From the NCBI GenBank assembly GCA_018816555.1, contig JAHIVT010000096.1, positions 1 through 41,201 of the forward strand: a stretch of 41,201 nt of DNA, read 5' to 3'. The position numbers and the translations under genes are program-made. The notes under the pieces are model-generated. The model ran no database searches. It saw nothing but the letters and a program-made list of their open reading frames with translations, and had not been told where the DNA came from. Numbering within the stretch: the stretch's first letter is position 1; each line of letters opens with the position of its first letter. This stretch comes from Pseudomonadota bacterium (GTDB lineage: Bacteria; Desulfobacterota; Desulfobulbia; Desulfobulbales; SURF-16). Positions 23,611-31,565 of the stretch are shown piece after piece.

Positions 23611-24603
23611 CTATTTGTAGTATGAGCGAAAACGTTTTATTACCCTAATGGATATGGATGCACATTTCCCAGTGAGGAACACAGAAAATCGAAAAGCGGT
23701 CATAACACCGGTTATAAATAATGGAGCTAAACGCTTCCAGGCATCCCACTCAACAATTCGATGCCATGTCGTTATTAACCACTCTGTTCCTGATGCTGTA
23801 TATTCATAAAACCATTCTCTTGGGTGCTCTTGGCTTTGAGGAAATGGGATTTCGTTTGTTATACTGGCTATCTGTTCCTCTGGCGTCCAAACAGAAGCAT
23901 AAGATCTCTGATGACGTTCAGGCTCCCCACAAATCATAAGATAGCCATAATGCCCCCATGCAATAGTGTTCCATTGCGGCAGTAGTTTGAGACCGGCAAA
24001 AAATTTTTGTCTCCTTTGGCCTTCATCTAATTCAGTTTCCTTGGGAACTATAAAAAGGATTCCAGATTCGATAATACATCTTCCGCCTATTGTTTTTTCC
24101 ATTTCTCCGATGGTTTGCCATGCTATGGCGCTGTTTTCATCAACAGTGATCTTGTATCGTCCAAGTCGGAATTTGCCTGGTCCATTGATATTACCAGGCT
24201 CCATGGGAGGTTTTTGGATTAAAAGATGCTTTATTGAATCGATCGTAAGGCTTTGCTCTGTGCCAATTTTGCGGATACTGGAAGCCAAACAGTAATAACC
24301 GGTTTTATTCCAGACCGGCAGTTCCATCGAAAGTTCATGGAACTCCAATTTAAAATAGCCAGCCTCTTCTTGCTCCGACTGTCCAATTATCAGTATATTA
24401 CCAATAATTAAACATCTTCCGCTGAGTTGGGTTCCTAAAGCGATATGCGACACCCAGGACAACAAAACACTGCCATGCTCAATAATAATGTATTCGTTCA
24501 ACCTGTATCTGGCTTCGCTTATCATCTTAACAAAGTGCTGGGGGATTGATTGTGCCCACCCAGCTTGGCTGCGGAAAAGGAACAATAACAGAATACCCGT
24601 CAA
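23611..24603 (-). CDS. Exported membrane protein with a duplicated domain
   Basis: About 330 residues; start uncertain (TTG at 24603; the frame is open upstream to 24666 and offers no ATG). N-terminal hydrophobic signal (LTGILLLFLFRSQAGWAQS). Two homologous ~90-residue units follow: RYRLNEYIIIEHGSVLLSW ... GRCLIIGNILIIG ... ELPVWNKTGYYCLA (~residues 32-108) and KFRLGRYKITVDENSAIAW ... GRCIIESGILFIV ... LPQWNTIAWGHYGYLMI (~142-220). A C-terminal helix (LAPLFITGVMTAFRFSVFLTG) would anchor it in the membrane. No family recognised. Convergent with the macro-TIR gene and directly downstream, in the same frame, of a TolC remnant. Confidence 0.6.
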   Translation of the reverse strand: MTGILLLFLFRSQAGWAQSIPQHFVKMISEARYRLNEYIIIEHGSVLLSWVSHIALGTQLSGRCLIIGNILIIGQSEQEEAGYFKLEFHELSMELPVWNKTGYYCLASSIRKIGTEQSLTIDSIKHLLIQKPPMEPGNINGPGKFRLGRYKITVDENSAIAWQTIGEMEKTIGGRCIIESGILFIVPKETELDEGQRRQKFFAGLKLLPQWNTIAWGHYGYLMICGEPERHQRSYASVWTPEEQIASITNEIPFPQSQEHPREWFYEYTASGTEWLITTWHRIVEWDAWKRLAPLFITGVMTAFRFSVFLTGKCASISIRVIKRFRSYYK

Positions 24604-24666
24604 CTTGACCTGACAGGCCTGATTAATGTGCCTTCCTGGTCTGTGAGGCAGAAACCTGCCACAACA

Positions 24667-24917
24667 TTAAGGTGTGGCCGCTAGCAGGACGCCGCGCCGA
24701 TCCAGGAGACTGCCCTCAGAAAGATAAAGCGCCACCAGTTTCTGCCGGTAATTGACCACAGCTTCCACCTCGTTATGGCGCTGGCCAGCAGATCGCGATG
24801 GGTTTGGGTCAACTGGAGCGCAGTGCTTGAGTCGACATCGAAACGTTCCTTCTCAGCCTTGTATGTTTCCTCCTGAAGGATGCGGGTTGCCACAGTCGCT
24901 GTTAAAAAAGCGGACAA
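24667..24917 (-). pseudogene. Remnant of a TolC-family outer-membrane efflux protein
   Basis: The minus-strand frame from 24917 reads ATRILQEETYKAEKERFDVDSSTALQLTQTHRDLLASAIT, the C-terminal helix region of TolC-type channels. Then it goes out of frame; the neighbouring frame continues EVEAVVNYRQKLVALYLSEGSLLDRRGVLLAATP and ends at TAA 24667-24669, the proper family C-terminus. So there is one frameshift near 24790 and the rest of the gene is missing. It marks a deletion or recombination scar. Confidence 0.8.
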
Positions 24918-25064
24918 AAATGAGAAAGGAATAGCCGAGTATATGAATCTGCGTACCTCTTTGAGTTCTGGCAGCCTTATGCTGGTTATGACCTTGTTAA
25001 TTCATCGCCAGATGAATCCCTGAAACAAGCTGAGCCTCCATGATTTTCATGGACAAAATACACC

Positions 25065-25355
25065 TCACTCAAAGCAGGAATCTTTTAAGCTCTGCAAATT
25101 ATCAGCAACAGGCTTTTCAAGCCATACCTCAACATTCAAAAGGCTTTGCGCCTTATCCCAGCAACCAACCTTCACAGGAGCCGGGATCTCCGGCAGATCC
25201 GTCTTGAGATCAAGAACCTTTTTTTGAACATTGGGGTCTGTTGCAATTCCTGCAACATGCTGAACTGTTGCAATTCCTCCCCAGATGATGAGGGCACCCA
25301 CCAGTAGGAACCCGACGAAGCAAGTGCTGAGTAAGATAATGAGCTTCCTCTTCAT
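25065..25355 (-). CDS. Small membrane-anchored/exported protein
   Basis: 96 residues from ATG 25355 (AAGGAAGATGG upstream; the longer frame to 25409 puts that site inside the coding region). One hydrophobic N-terminal segment (KLIILLSTCFVGFLLVGALIIWGGIATVQHVAG) acts as signal anchor. The rest is short and polar with two cysteines (VGCWDKAQSLLNVEVWLEKPVADNLQSLKDSCFE), which could form a disulfide in the periplasm. Family not recognised. Confidence 0.6.
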   Translation of the reverse strand: MKRKLIILLSTCFVGFLLVGALIIWGGIATVQHVAGIATDPNVQKKVLDLKTDLPEIPAPVKVGCWDKAQSLLNVEVWLEKPVADNLQSLKDSCFE

Positions 25356-25828
25356 TTGGCCATCTTCCTTAAACTTTTTCATGGTTTCTATTAATTTCAA
25401 TTGTTTCAAGCAGGTTTCCTTTTTTGGTGTTCTGGTTCGAGGAGTGATCTTTTTTGATCACATCAGTTGGTTTTTTCTGACTCGGCCTCGTGTAGAAAGT
25501 TTATATGCAAAATCGGGGAGTATGTTGGTTAAACCATGTCTGTTGAGGGGATAAAACGCGTCTGCTTGCATGATGATTTGTTTTTTCATGAGCTTTCTTC
25601 CGTTGCTTTCTAATATAAATTGTGGATGTAAAGATTTTATGTTGATCCGCCCATGAAATTGTAAAGATTATGTAAAAATGGTTGCAGGACCAGAATGGAG
25701 AATGAAGAATCTTCATTCTCGGCCATTAGCGCCGGGGGTTGTGGTCAGGCAGAGTTCCTCCTCCATTTTTTTTATCAATCAAGCCAATGAACTTATTAAA
25801 AACGTATCAGAATGCAGGTATTTTTATA
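25356..25828. other. Gene-poor stretch with a short perfect hairpin
   Basis: About 470 bases, AT-rich, no convincing gene. A perfect 10-bp stem GAGAATGAAG (25698-25707) with CTTCATTCTC (25711-25720), loop AAT, lies 110 bases before the next small gene; no T-run follows. Confidence 0.45.
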
Positions 25829-26056
25829 ATGCAGATTTTCAGGTGGGACTTCCAGCTCCATTTCTTCTGGGGTTTTGTCCTTACCCTTCTGGGCGTCTGG
25901 TGGACACCATTTTTTGCAGCCGGGATTGTTGTAACCGTGATAAAGGAAGTTTTGGACCTCTGGAGCAAAAAACATTGGTGCTGGGGTGATTTTGGGTGCG
26001 GAATTTCGGGAAGTATTTCCGCGCTGATCTATCTTAATTTTGGCTGCAACCAGTAA
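25829..26056 (+). CDS. Small two-helix membrane protein
   Basis: 75 residues from ATG 25829 (GCAGGTATTTTTATA upstream); the longer frame adds 30 residues that are less coherent. Reads MQIFRWDFQLHFFWGFVLTLLGVWWTPFFAAGIVVTVIKEVLDLWSKKHWCWGDFGCGISGSISALIYL: two hydrophobic helices with a conserved-looking charged link (KEVLDLWSKKHW). Similar short proteins with the pattern FxLHFFWGFxLTLLG...KExLDxW occur widely in proteobacteria and phages. Function unknown. Confidence 0.55.
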   Translation: MQIFRWDFQLHFFWGFVLTLLGVWWTPFFAAGIVVTVIKEVLDLWSKKHWCWGDFGCGISGSISALIYLNFGCNQ

Positions 26057-26226
26057 AATTGGATATGAATCAATATGCGGCCGGCTGCTGATGTGGTGTG
26101 GTCAAGTAAGAATCGCATTTTTTTAGAAGCCGCATTTCCTCGAATTTCCTTTGGATTACATAATTCAAAGAAGCATTGGTGGCATCTATTGATAGTTGAT
26201 AGGCTTTTGTGGCGTTCGTTCATCCA

Positions 26227-26325
26227 TCAGAATCCGGTCCAGCCCCCGGATTGTTTCACTATGCTGTGTATGAACCCTCCCATCGCCCACAGCATTATCA
26301 CTATCACGGCGATCGTCCACAACAT
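26227..26325 (-). CDS. Tiny membrane protein (DUF5670/lmo0937-like)
   Basis: 32 residues: MLWTIAVIVIMLWAMGGFIH followed by SIVKQSGGWTGF. The N-terminal block and the GGFIH motif match the small lmo0937/DUF5670 membrane family, usually ~45-50 residues, so this copy is short and its tail diverges. A perfect ribosome binding site, AAGGAGG with five bases to the ATG, supports translation. Third of three co-directional small genes. Confidence 0.7.
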   Translation of the reverse strand: MLWTIAVIVIMLWAMGGFIHSIVKQSGGWTGF

Positions 26326-26352
26326 ATGATCCTCCTTCTGTTTGTTTGTCAG

Positions 26353-26733
26353 TCAGGTGACGGTCTCCCGTGGGTCGCGGAGCCATTGCTTGGCATCGCC
26401 GTAGTCGCGAAAAGGCTTGACGATGCATACGCCATCCAGCATGTTCTCAAGCATGCGCAGCATCCCAAAGGCAAAGTCGGAGGAGACCACCACCGCCGTG
26501 GGGCCGAGCGCGGATTCTTGCCCTAAGGTGGTGAACAGCGCGGCGATCTCGCGGGCCTGGGCAGAGGACCAGATCGGCCGCGCGGCGCGAAAGTCGATTA
26601 ACTCGCGGTAGCGCAGACCGCCTTCAAGGTGCGCGGCAAGCAGATGGGTCCGGACTTCCTCCCACCCGATTGGTCCAGAGGCGATCGCCACCATGTAGCC
26701 CTGATCGTGGTCAATGGAGTAGGTAATGGTCAT
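26353..26733 (-). CDS. SpoIIAA/STAS-like protein
   Basis: 126 residues from ATG 26733 (GGGGAGAATCC upstream). Pattern MTITYSIDHDQGYMVAIASGPIGWEEVRTHLLAAHLEGGLRYRELIDFRAA ... TAVVVSSDFAFGMLRMLENMLDGVCIVKPFRDYGDAKQWL resembles the SpoIIAA-like/STAS-type single-domain proteins: alternating strands and helices, with a final helix after a RPFxDYxxAxxWL motif. Cytosolic, perhaps regulatory. Lies between the two tiny membrane genes on the same strand (27- and 41-base gaps), suggesting one transcript. GC-rich relative to the surroundings. Confidence 0.65.
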   Translation of the reverse strand: MTITYSIDHDQGYMVAIASGPIGWEEVRTHLLAAHLEGGLRYRELIDFRAARPIWSSAQAREIAALFTTLGQESALGPTAVVVSSDFAFGMLRMLENMLDGVCIVKPFRDYGDAKQWLRDPRETVT

Positions 26734-26774
26734 TAGGATTCTCCCCATTCATGAGTGACTCGGCGCGGCCTCAA

Positions 26775-26924
26775 TTATATCGGGCCTAACAGCAGCAGGA
26801 TGATCAGGGCCAGCAGGATCAACCCGCCGCTCGGGGAGTAACCCCACCCTCGGCTGTGAGGCCAGGCGGGTAATGTGCCCACCAGCATCAGAATCACGAC
26901 AATGATCAAAATCCTTCCGATCAT
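26775..26924 (-). CDS. DUF3309 family small membrane protein
   Basis: 49 residues: a hydrophobic helix MIGRILIIVVILMLVGTLP, the family block AWPHSRGWGYSPSGG, and a second helix LILLALIILLLLGPI. This is the full DUF3309 pattern at the usual length. AAAGGAGGAACGTT lies directly upstream of the ATG. The family is widespread in proteobacteria and of unknown function; often near stress genes. First intact gene of the small cluster. Confidence 0.88.
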   Translation of the reverse strand: MIGRILIIVVILMLVGTLPAWPHSRGWGYSPSGGLILLALIILLLLGPI

Positions 26925-26995
26925 AACGTTCCTCCTTTGTATGACACACAGGCTCCCTGCCGACTCTGGTTCAGTCCCGCAGGGGAAGCTCCTAT

Positions 26996-27245
26996 CTAAG
27001 TGGTCTTGGACTCTTCGATTGATATGTTGTTGGTCACGCCTTTCACGCCGTAAACATCCTGCACGTATTTGGTGACTAAATCCTTTTCGGCCGCGTTACT
27101 TGCCTTGCCCTCAAACTTTACCAGGCCTTGGTTTGTTGAGGTGGTAGGGTTTTACCTTTAAGTTCAAGCCGGTTTTCCACGGTCTCCTGGGCCAGAGATT
27201 TGTGGGCTCTTCGGCGACTGTCCCTGTCAAGGTGCCGACACCCTA
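26996..27245 (-). pseudogene. Broken BON-domain (OsmY-like) protein gene
   Basis: The last ~45 codons read GLVKFEGKASNAAEKDLVTKYVQDVYGVKGVTNNISIEE then SKTT and stop at 26996-26998: a BON domain C-terminus. Upstream, pieces of the same family lie in other frames: SLAQETVENRLELKG and VGTLTGTVAEE, with frameshifts near 27150 and 27205 and a stop before the first piece. BON proteins are periplasmic, stress-linked, phospholipid-binding. The gene is dead unless the sequence has errors. Confidence 0.75.
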
Positions 27246-27321
27246 ACCCTCACTACGCGGTGTGGGAATCAAGGTGGACTTGTTGCCCTATTGCTTATGG
27301 TCGAACCAAAGACTATGGGTC

Positions 27322-27352
27322 AAAAAAAATCCCCCGCGGTGATGCCGGGGGA
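27322..27352 (-). terminator. Intrinsic terminator of the small secreted protein gene
   Basis: GC-rich stem, CCCCCG (27331-27336) with CGGGGG (27346-27351), followed on the minus strand by eight T residues (27322-27329). Sits six bases after the stop codon of the minus-strand gene. Confidence 0.9.
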
Positions 27353-27357
27353 GCCTG

Positions 27358-27690
27358 TTAAAAAAACCAGTAAGGGCACGAGCGCAAGGCAACAGTTTCA
27401 TCGGCAACCGTAATTTCGCAGGCTTTAAGTACGGTTGTACCATCGGAACATTCCCATTCGTAAACTTCAAAACTCGCGTCTTGGTCTACCGTGAGAACAA
27501 TGTCAAATTGGTTGGCTAGATAATTAAACTTCACACCATAAACCTCGGTTCCGTCGACTACGACTACATTGGGCTGAGTTGAAATTGAATCAATCGTTCC
27601 TTCCACCGTCTCGGCACTCACGCTCTGCACCGCCACGAAACTAATGCCAATTGCCAACATTACAAATAATTTCTTGATAGGATTTTTCAT
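27358..27690 (-). CDS. Small secreted protein
   Basis: 110 residues. Clear signal peptide (MKNPIKKLFVMLAIGISFVA then VQSVSA, cleavage before ETVEG). The mature ~85 residues are beta-rich: ETVEGTIDSISTQPNVVVVDGTEVYGVKFNYLANQFDIVLTVDQDASFEVYEWECSDGTTVLKACEITV. This looks like a small OB- or SH3-like periplasmic barrel with two cysteines able to pair. Family not named. TGGAGTGATACC lies upstream of the ATG. Monocistronic, with a strong terminator. Confidence 0.75.
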   Translation of the reverse strand: MKNPIKKLFVMLAIGISFVAVQSVSAETVEGTIDSISTQPNVVVVDGTEVYGVKFNYLANQFDIVLTVDQDASFEVYEWECSDGTTVLKACEITVADETVALRSCPYWFF

Positions 27691-28477
27691 GGTATCACTC
27701 CATTAGTTTCATGTTTTTTCTTGTTTTTTTCGGCCTTGTTCTTCATGCAGACTACACGCCCGCCTCATGCACCATTCTGCACTACTCCAAGGAGAGAACA
27801 AGAGCTCACCTCGTTTTTTTAATCGCCTCAAATTGGCTTCAATTGTGTCTGCGACAAAAAATACAAATCGAAAAAAGGGCTCCATCTCTCAGATGTTCAA
27901 GCGTCCCGTCTTAACAGTAAATATATGTTATAAATCTAGAAAAATGAATCGGGCTTATTACTTATTTAGGCTTAGGTATTATTGCTTAGAAAACAGGTAA
28001 GAAAAAATGGGGACGTTGTTTAAGGGGTCAACTTACGAAACGGGAAAAATCGTACGCTAAGGATGTTGCCATGTTGAAATATGCTCTAATCTGATGTCAG
28101 GAGGGACATTTGAACGGACAACAGCATTGGCTACGTCCGGGTCAGTACCTTTGTTATATATAATTTCCCCTCACCTCAGCCAGCCCCTTAACCTTGGGTT
28201 CAGCCCTTAAGATTGCCACCTCACAGATCTACTATTAAGGTCAAAACCGAAACAGTCAAAATATCTCCCTTACATCTTGTCCAAAGTTGTTTAGGCATTA
28301 CGCATAATCAGGATGTCGCGTAGCGGTGGCGCACCAAACCTCCCATTTTGCCTAACCCCCTCTCCCACTCTTATTTTTTGGTAAAAAATAACTATACTCA
28401 ACATCAAATTTTCCTTATAATTAAAAAATTAATTAATTAACTGATTTCTTTTCACCCTATACTTAAGGAGATTCTTG
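27691..28477. other. Long gene-poor, AT-rich gap
   Basis: About 790 bases without a convincing gene; frames present lack ribosome binding sites and protein-like composition. 28010-28040 (ATGGGGACGTTGTTTAAGG and following) resembles end sequences of REP-associated transposase elements in this group, from memory. 28200-28225 shares a degenerate word, GTTCAxCCCTTxAGATTGCCA, with 23471-23491. An AT-only stretch (28419-28440) lies just upstream of the selenoprotein gene and probably holds its promoter. Confidence 0.45.
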
Positions 28478-29797
28478 ATGAAAAAAACGTTTTTGAAATT
28501 AGTGCCATTGTGCCTGATGTTTGCCTTGGCCAATCCGGCCTTTGCTGCAGATCAGGGAGGAAAACAAACGGGGACGCAACAGACGCAACAGTCCCAACAA
28601 AAAGAAGAGAATGTATACACAGGGCAGATAGTAGGGAAATCGGAGAAGGCGAAAACTGTTTCCATCGAAGTAGGACAAGGCGATCAGGCAAAAACCATGA
28701 TGCTCAAATTTGACGAGCAGACCAAAGGCGTTGAACAAGCAGTCAAGGGACATGCCGCGATCATCAAGTTTGAAATGCGGGGAAACAATAAATATGCGAC
28801 CGAGATCAAACCCAAACTGGCTAAATTGCCTGAAGGGGTCACGGAAGTAAAGACTGGGGAGCTGCAGGAATTGATAAAAAATCATACGGATATGTTTCTG
28901 GTGGACGCACGGCCTGAAAGCAGGTACGGACAATCCCACCTTCCCGGTGCGGTATCCATCCCGGTTGCTCTCCTGCAGAAAAAGCAGACAGCGGCACTGC
29001 CCCTGGACAAAAACAAATTGATTGTCTTTTACTGCGGAGGGCCCACGTGAGGCATGTCCACTGCAAACGCCGGTCTGGCGAAAAAATTAGGCTATCAAAA
29101 CATCCGCGTCTACCTTGATGGTGAACCTGCCTGGTCCAAGTCCAATCAGCCCACCTATTCAACCAACAATTTCGTTAAAACCGGCAATGTTGTGCTGATT
29201 GATATACGGCCAAGCGCGATAGCGGTACAAGCAAGGATCAAGGGGGCATACAGCGTCCCCTACGAGGACCTCGAAGACAAACTTGATGATGTTCCCCGCA
29301 ACGCCCCGATTGTCCTTTATGGAGATGAGGAAGTAATGGATGCGGTCATCGAGACGCGCGAAGAGGGTTTTAATTTCGTTTCTCTCGTTGAGGGAGGATT
29401 TAACGGCTGGCTCTCGGCCGGCGAGCCTGTCGAAACGGGTCCGATCTTCAATACCGAGATTAAATGGGTTCGCAAACTCGGCAAAGGTGAGGTGTCGGTT
29501 GCCGACTTCAGAAAGGCCGCTTCCGGAGAAGACAAAGACGCGGTCATCGTTGATGCGCGAACCAAGGAAGAAGTTGCCGAACTGGGTATATTCAAGAATA
29601 CCATCAACATCCCCCTTGATGAACTGTCCACCCGAATGAATGAACTGCCCAAGGATAAAAAAATCTATGTCCACTGCTCCACCGGGGCTCGGGCTGATAT
29701 GGCATACAATGAGCTGGTTAATAACGGTTTTAATGTGAAATTCCTGCTGCTGAACATCAGTGACGCGGAATGTGACTGCGAAATCATCAGACCATGA
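28478..29797 (+). CDS. Exported triple-rhodanese selenoprotein (in-frame TGA as selenocysteine)
   Basis: One 439-residue frame with TGA at 29048-29050 read as Sec191. Start ATG 28478 has AAGGAG upstream. Signal peptide MKKTFLKLVPLCLMFALANPAFA, a Gln-rich linker, a small beta domain (~45-110), then three rhodanese domains: first ~120-215 (FLVDARPESRYGQSHLPGAVSIPV; active loop C186-G-G-P-T-Sec191, then GMSTANAGLAKKLGY), second ~215-315 lacking a catalytic Cys (VLIDIRPSAIA ... IVLYGDEEV), third ~325-439 with Cys in YVHCSTGARADMAY. In related rhodaneses the residue at the TGA is Cys (CGGxxC). A SECIS-like hairpin with a GGUCU loop follows 21 bases after the TGA. Periplasmic sulfur- or selenium-transfer or redox role is inferred. 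Without recoding the gene would appear as two ORFs, 28478-29050 and 29054-29797. Confidence 0.88.
29048..29084 (+). promoter_or_regulatory. Bacterial SECIS element candidate
   Basis: After the TGA (29048-29050) the RNA can form CGCC (29068-29071) / GGCG (29077-29080) closing the apical loop GGUCU (29072-29076). The loop equals that of the E. coli fdhF SECIS bound by SelB, and its distance from the UGA (21 bases) is in the usual range. The stem is short (4 GC pairs), a point against, but the bacterial consensus allows this. Confidence 0.75.
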
Positions 29798-29849
29798 TTT
29801 TTTTGTAATCACTACCTGAAGAAAACGGGCATCCTGCCTGCAGAAACCA

Positions 29850-29891
29850 AAAGGGCCGACACCGCAAACAAGGGTGCCGGCCCTTTTTTTT
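29850..29891 (+). terminator. Intrinsic terminator of selenoprotein gene
   Basis: Stem AAAGGGCCG-A-CACC (29850-29863) with GGTG-C-CGGCCC (about 29873-29883), one mismatch, followed by eight T residues (29884-29891) on the plus strand. Confidence 0.9.
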
Positions 29892-29896
29892 ACAAA

Positions 29897-29931
29897 TCGT
29901 TACGGAAATTCGGTGCCAGGACTTTTTACGT
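29897..29931 (+). repeat. Short relative of the 38-kb repeat
   Basis: ATCGTTACGGAAATTCGGTG, then CCAGGACTTTTTACG, matches the 3' third of the 38500-38599 unit (ATCGTTACGAAAATTCGGTG, CCGGGAATTATTACG). It overlaps the 3' end of the hybrid kinase gene. Confidence 0.65.
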
Positions 29932-31551
29932 AACCTTCAATATTTCCGAGATCTTGTTCGAAAGGTCGGCAATTTTGAAGGGTTTTTGCAGGAAACCCTT
30001 ACATCCCCGGTCTAAAATCCTGGTGGCCAAACCATCTATACTGTATCCGCTCAACAGCAGAACCCGGATATCCGGGTTGATTTCCTTCAATCTGTCAAAG
30101 GTCTCCCCTCCCCCCATACCCGGCATGATCATATCCAGCAGAACGATATCAATCCTGTCCTTATTTTTCTGAAAGACGGCTATCGCCTCTTCGCAGCTGC
30201 CTGCGGTCATGACCTGATAACCCAGACGTTCAAGCACATCGACGCCGACCTCGATGATGATCGCGTCATCATCAACAAGCAGCACTGTCCCCGAACCTTT
30301 CACCACCTCATCAATGCGGCCTACCTCCCGGACAAACTCCTTCTCCGATGCCGGCAGATAAATGCTGAATGTGGCGCCCCTGTCGGGCGCACTTGTAACA
30401 TAAATATAACCGCCATGATTTTTGATGATGCCATAAACCGAGGCCAGTCCCAATCCTGTTCCTCTCCCCATTTCCTTGGTGGTAAAGAACGGTTCAAATA
30501 TCCTCTGCTGGGTGGCTTCATCCATGCCCATGCCGGTATCGGTAATCGTGATAGTGACATATTTCCCCGGCTTCAGAGAAAAAGGCTCCTTACCATTTGC
30601 CGTGAAATTCTCCGTGCGGATGAAAATATCACCGCCGCCAGGCATGGCCTGCCAGGCATTGATAAAAAGATTCAACAGCACCTGTTCAAACTGGGATTGA
30701 TCCACCTCAACGGCCCAGATATTTCCCTGATATTGGGTATGTATCGCGATTTCTTTTTTTGTCCTGGCAAACATCTCGGTGGTATTCCTGACAAGCTCAT
30801 TAAAATCGGTGGTCTTGACCTCGAATTTTCCTCCACGGGCAAAACCCAGGAGTTGTCTGGTGAGGCTGGCTGCGCTTTTTACGCATTCCTCGGTACTTTT
30901 CAACTTCTTATAATGGGAATGGAGGGAATCCGTCTCCATCAGCATCAGCGTGACGTTGCCCAGGATGGCCATGAGGAGATTATTGAAGTCATGGGCCACC
31001 CCACCGGCAAGGGTGCCGATGGCCTCCATCTTCTGGGCATGACGCAACTGGGCTTCCAACCTGGCCCTTTCCTCCTCGGCACGTTTGCGCTCCTCAATTT
31101 CTTTCCTGAGCTGCTCGTTCGCCCTCTCCAGATCATCCCGGGATTTTTTCAGATCAACCATCATCTTCTTCATCTGCATGATGTCCCGGAAAACATACAT
31201 ATAGCCGACAACCTCCCCGGCGCTGTCGGTCAGCAACGATGCGTTGATCAGGATGTTGGTTCTTTCACGGATGACGGTGGTGATGGTCGTCTCGACATTA
31301 AAGACATTCTGGCGGGAATCAAGAGCTCTTTTAACCAGGCATTCCGTCTCGCAGATGTCCGATTTCAGAACATCCTTGCAATACATGCCCAGAGCCTCTT
31401 TTGGCCGGAAACCGGTCAACCTGGCCGCAGCCAGATTGAAGTAGTTGACCCGCATCTGGCGGTCCGTGGTCACCACGGCATCCGGCAGGGAGTGCAAGAT
31501 CTCGTAAGCGCTGACCTCCAAAGGCCATTTAACAATACCGTTATTATTCAA
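29926..31551 (-). CDS. Hybrid sensor histidine kinase: PAS - HisKA - HATPase - receiver
   Basis: 541 residues, TTG start at 31551 with GAGG eight bases upstream; only 14 bases after the stop of the V4R-like gene. PAS domain at ~12-130 with conserved cysteines (CKDVLKSDICETECLVKRAL), coiled coil to ~165, phosphoacceptor His187 (GGVAHDFNNLL), ATPase motifs N-box (FEQVLLNLFINAWQAMPGGG), DTGMGMD, and GRGTGLGLASVYGI, and a C-terminal receiver (~415-541) with VLLVDDD and phosphoacceptor Asp in IVLLDMIMPGMGG. Cytosolic, no membrane span. Co-transcribed with two V4R-like sensor genes that may feed it signals. Output regulator not in view. Confidence 0.92.
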   Translation of the reverse strand: MNNNGIVKWPLEVSAYEILHSLPDAVVTTDRQMRVNYFNLAAARLTGFRPKEALGMYCKDVLKSDICETECLVKRALDSRQNVFNVETTITTVIRERTNILINASLLTDSAGEVVGYMYVFRDIMQMKKMMVDLKKSRDDLERANEQLRKEIEERKRAEEERARLEAQLRHAQKMEAIGTLAGGVAHDFNNLLMAILGNVTLMLMETDSLHSHYKKLKSTEECVKSAASLTRQLLGFARGGKFEVKTTDFNELVRNTTEMFARTKKEIAIHTQYQGNIWAVEVDQSQFEQVLLNLFINAWQAMPGGGDIFIRTENFTANGKEPFSLKPGKYVTITITDTGMGMDEATQQRIFEPFFTTKEMGRGTGLGLASVYGIIKNHGGYIYVTSAPDRGATFSIYLPASEKEFVREVGRIDEVVKGSGTVLLVDDDAIIIEVGVDVLERLGYQVMTAGSCEEAIAVFQKNKDRIDIVLLDMIMPGMGGGETFDRLKEINPDIRVLLLSGYSIDGLATRILDRGCKGFLQKPFKIADLSNKISEILKVT

Positions 31552-31565
31552 AAAGGAAGCCTCTT

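Noticed and set aside
26186-26428. 80-codon minus-strand frame
   Set aside because: Wrong phase; the real gene here is the 32-residue membrane protein with a perfect ribosome binding site.
26749-26949. 66-codon minus-strand frame
   Set aside because: Wrong phase; DUF3309 is encoded in another frame with AAAGGAGG upstream.
27711-28000. 67- and 77-codon plus-strand frames
   Set aside because: No ribosome binding site, non-protein-like composition, overlap each other in an AT-rich gap.
28478-29050. Two separate rhodanese genes split at TGA 29048-29050
   Set aside because: Frames are continuous, the second half has no ribosome binding site, the TGA sits at a conserved Cys position and a SECIS-like hairpin follows.
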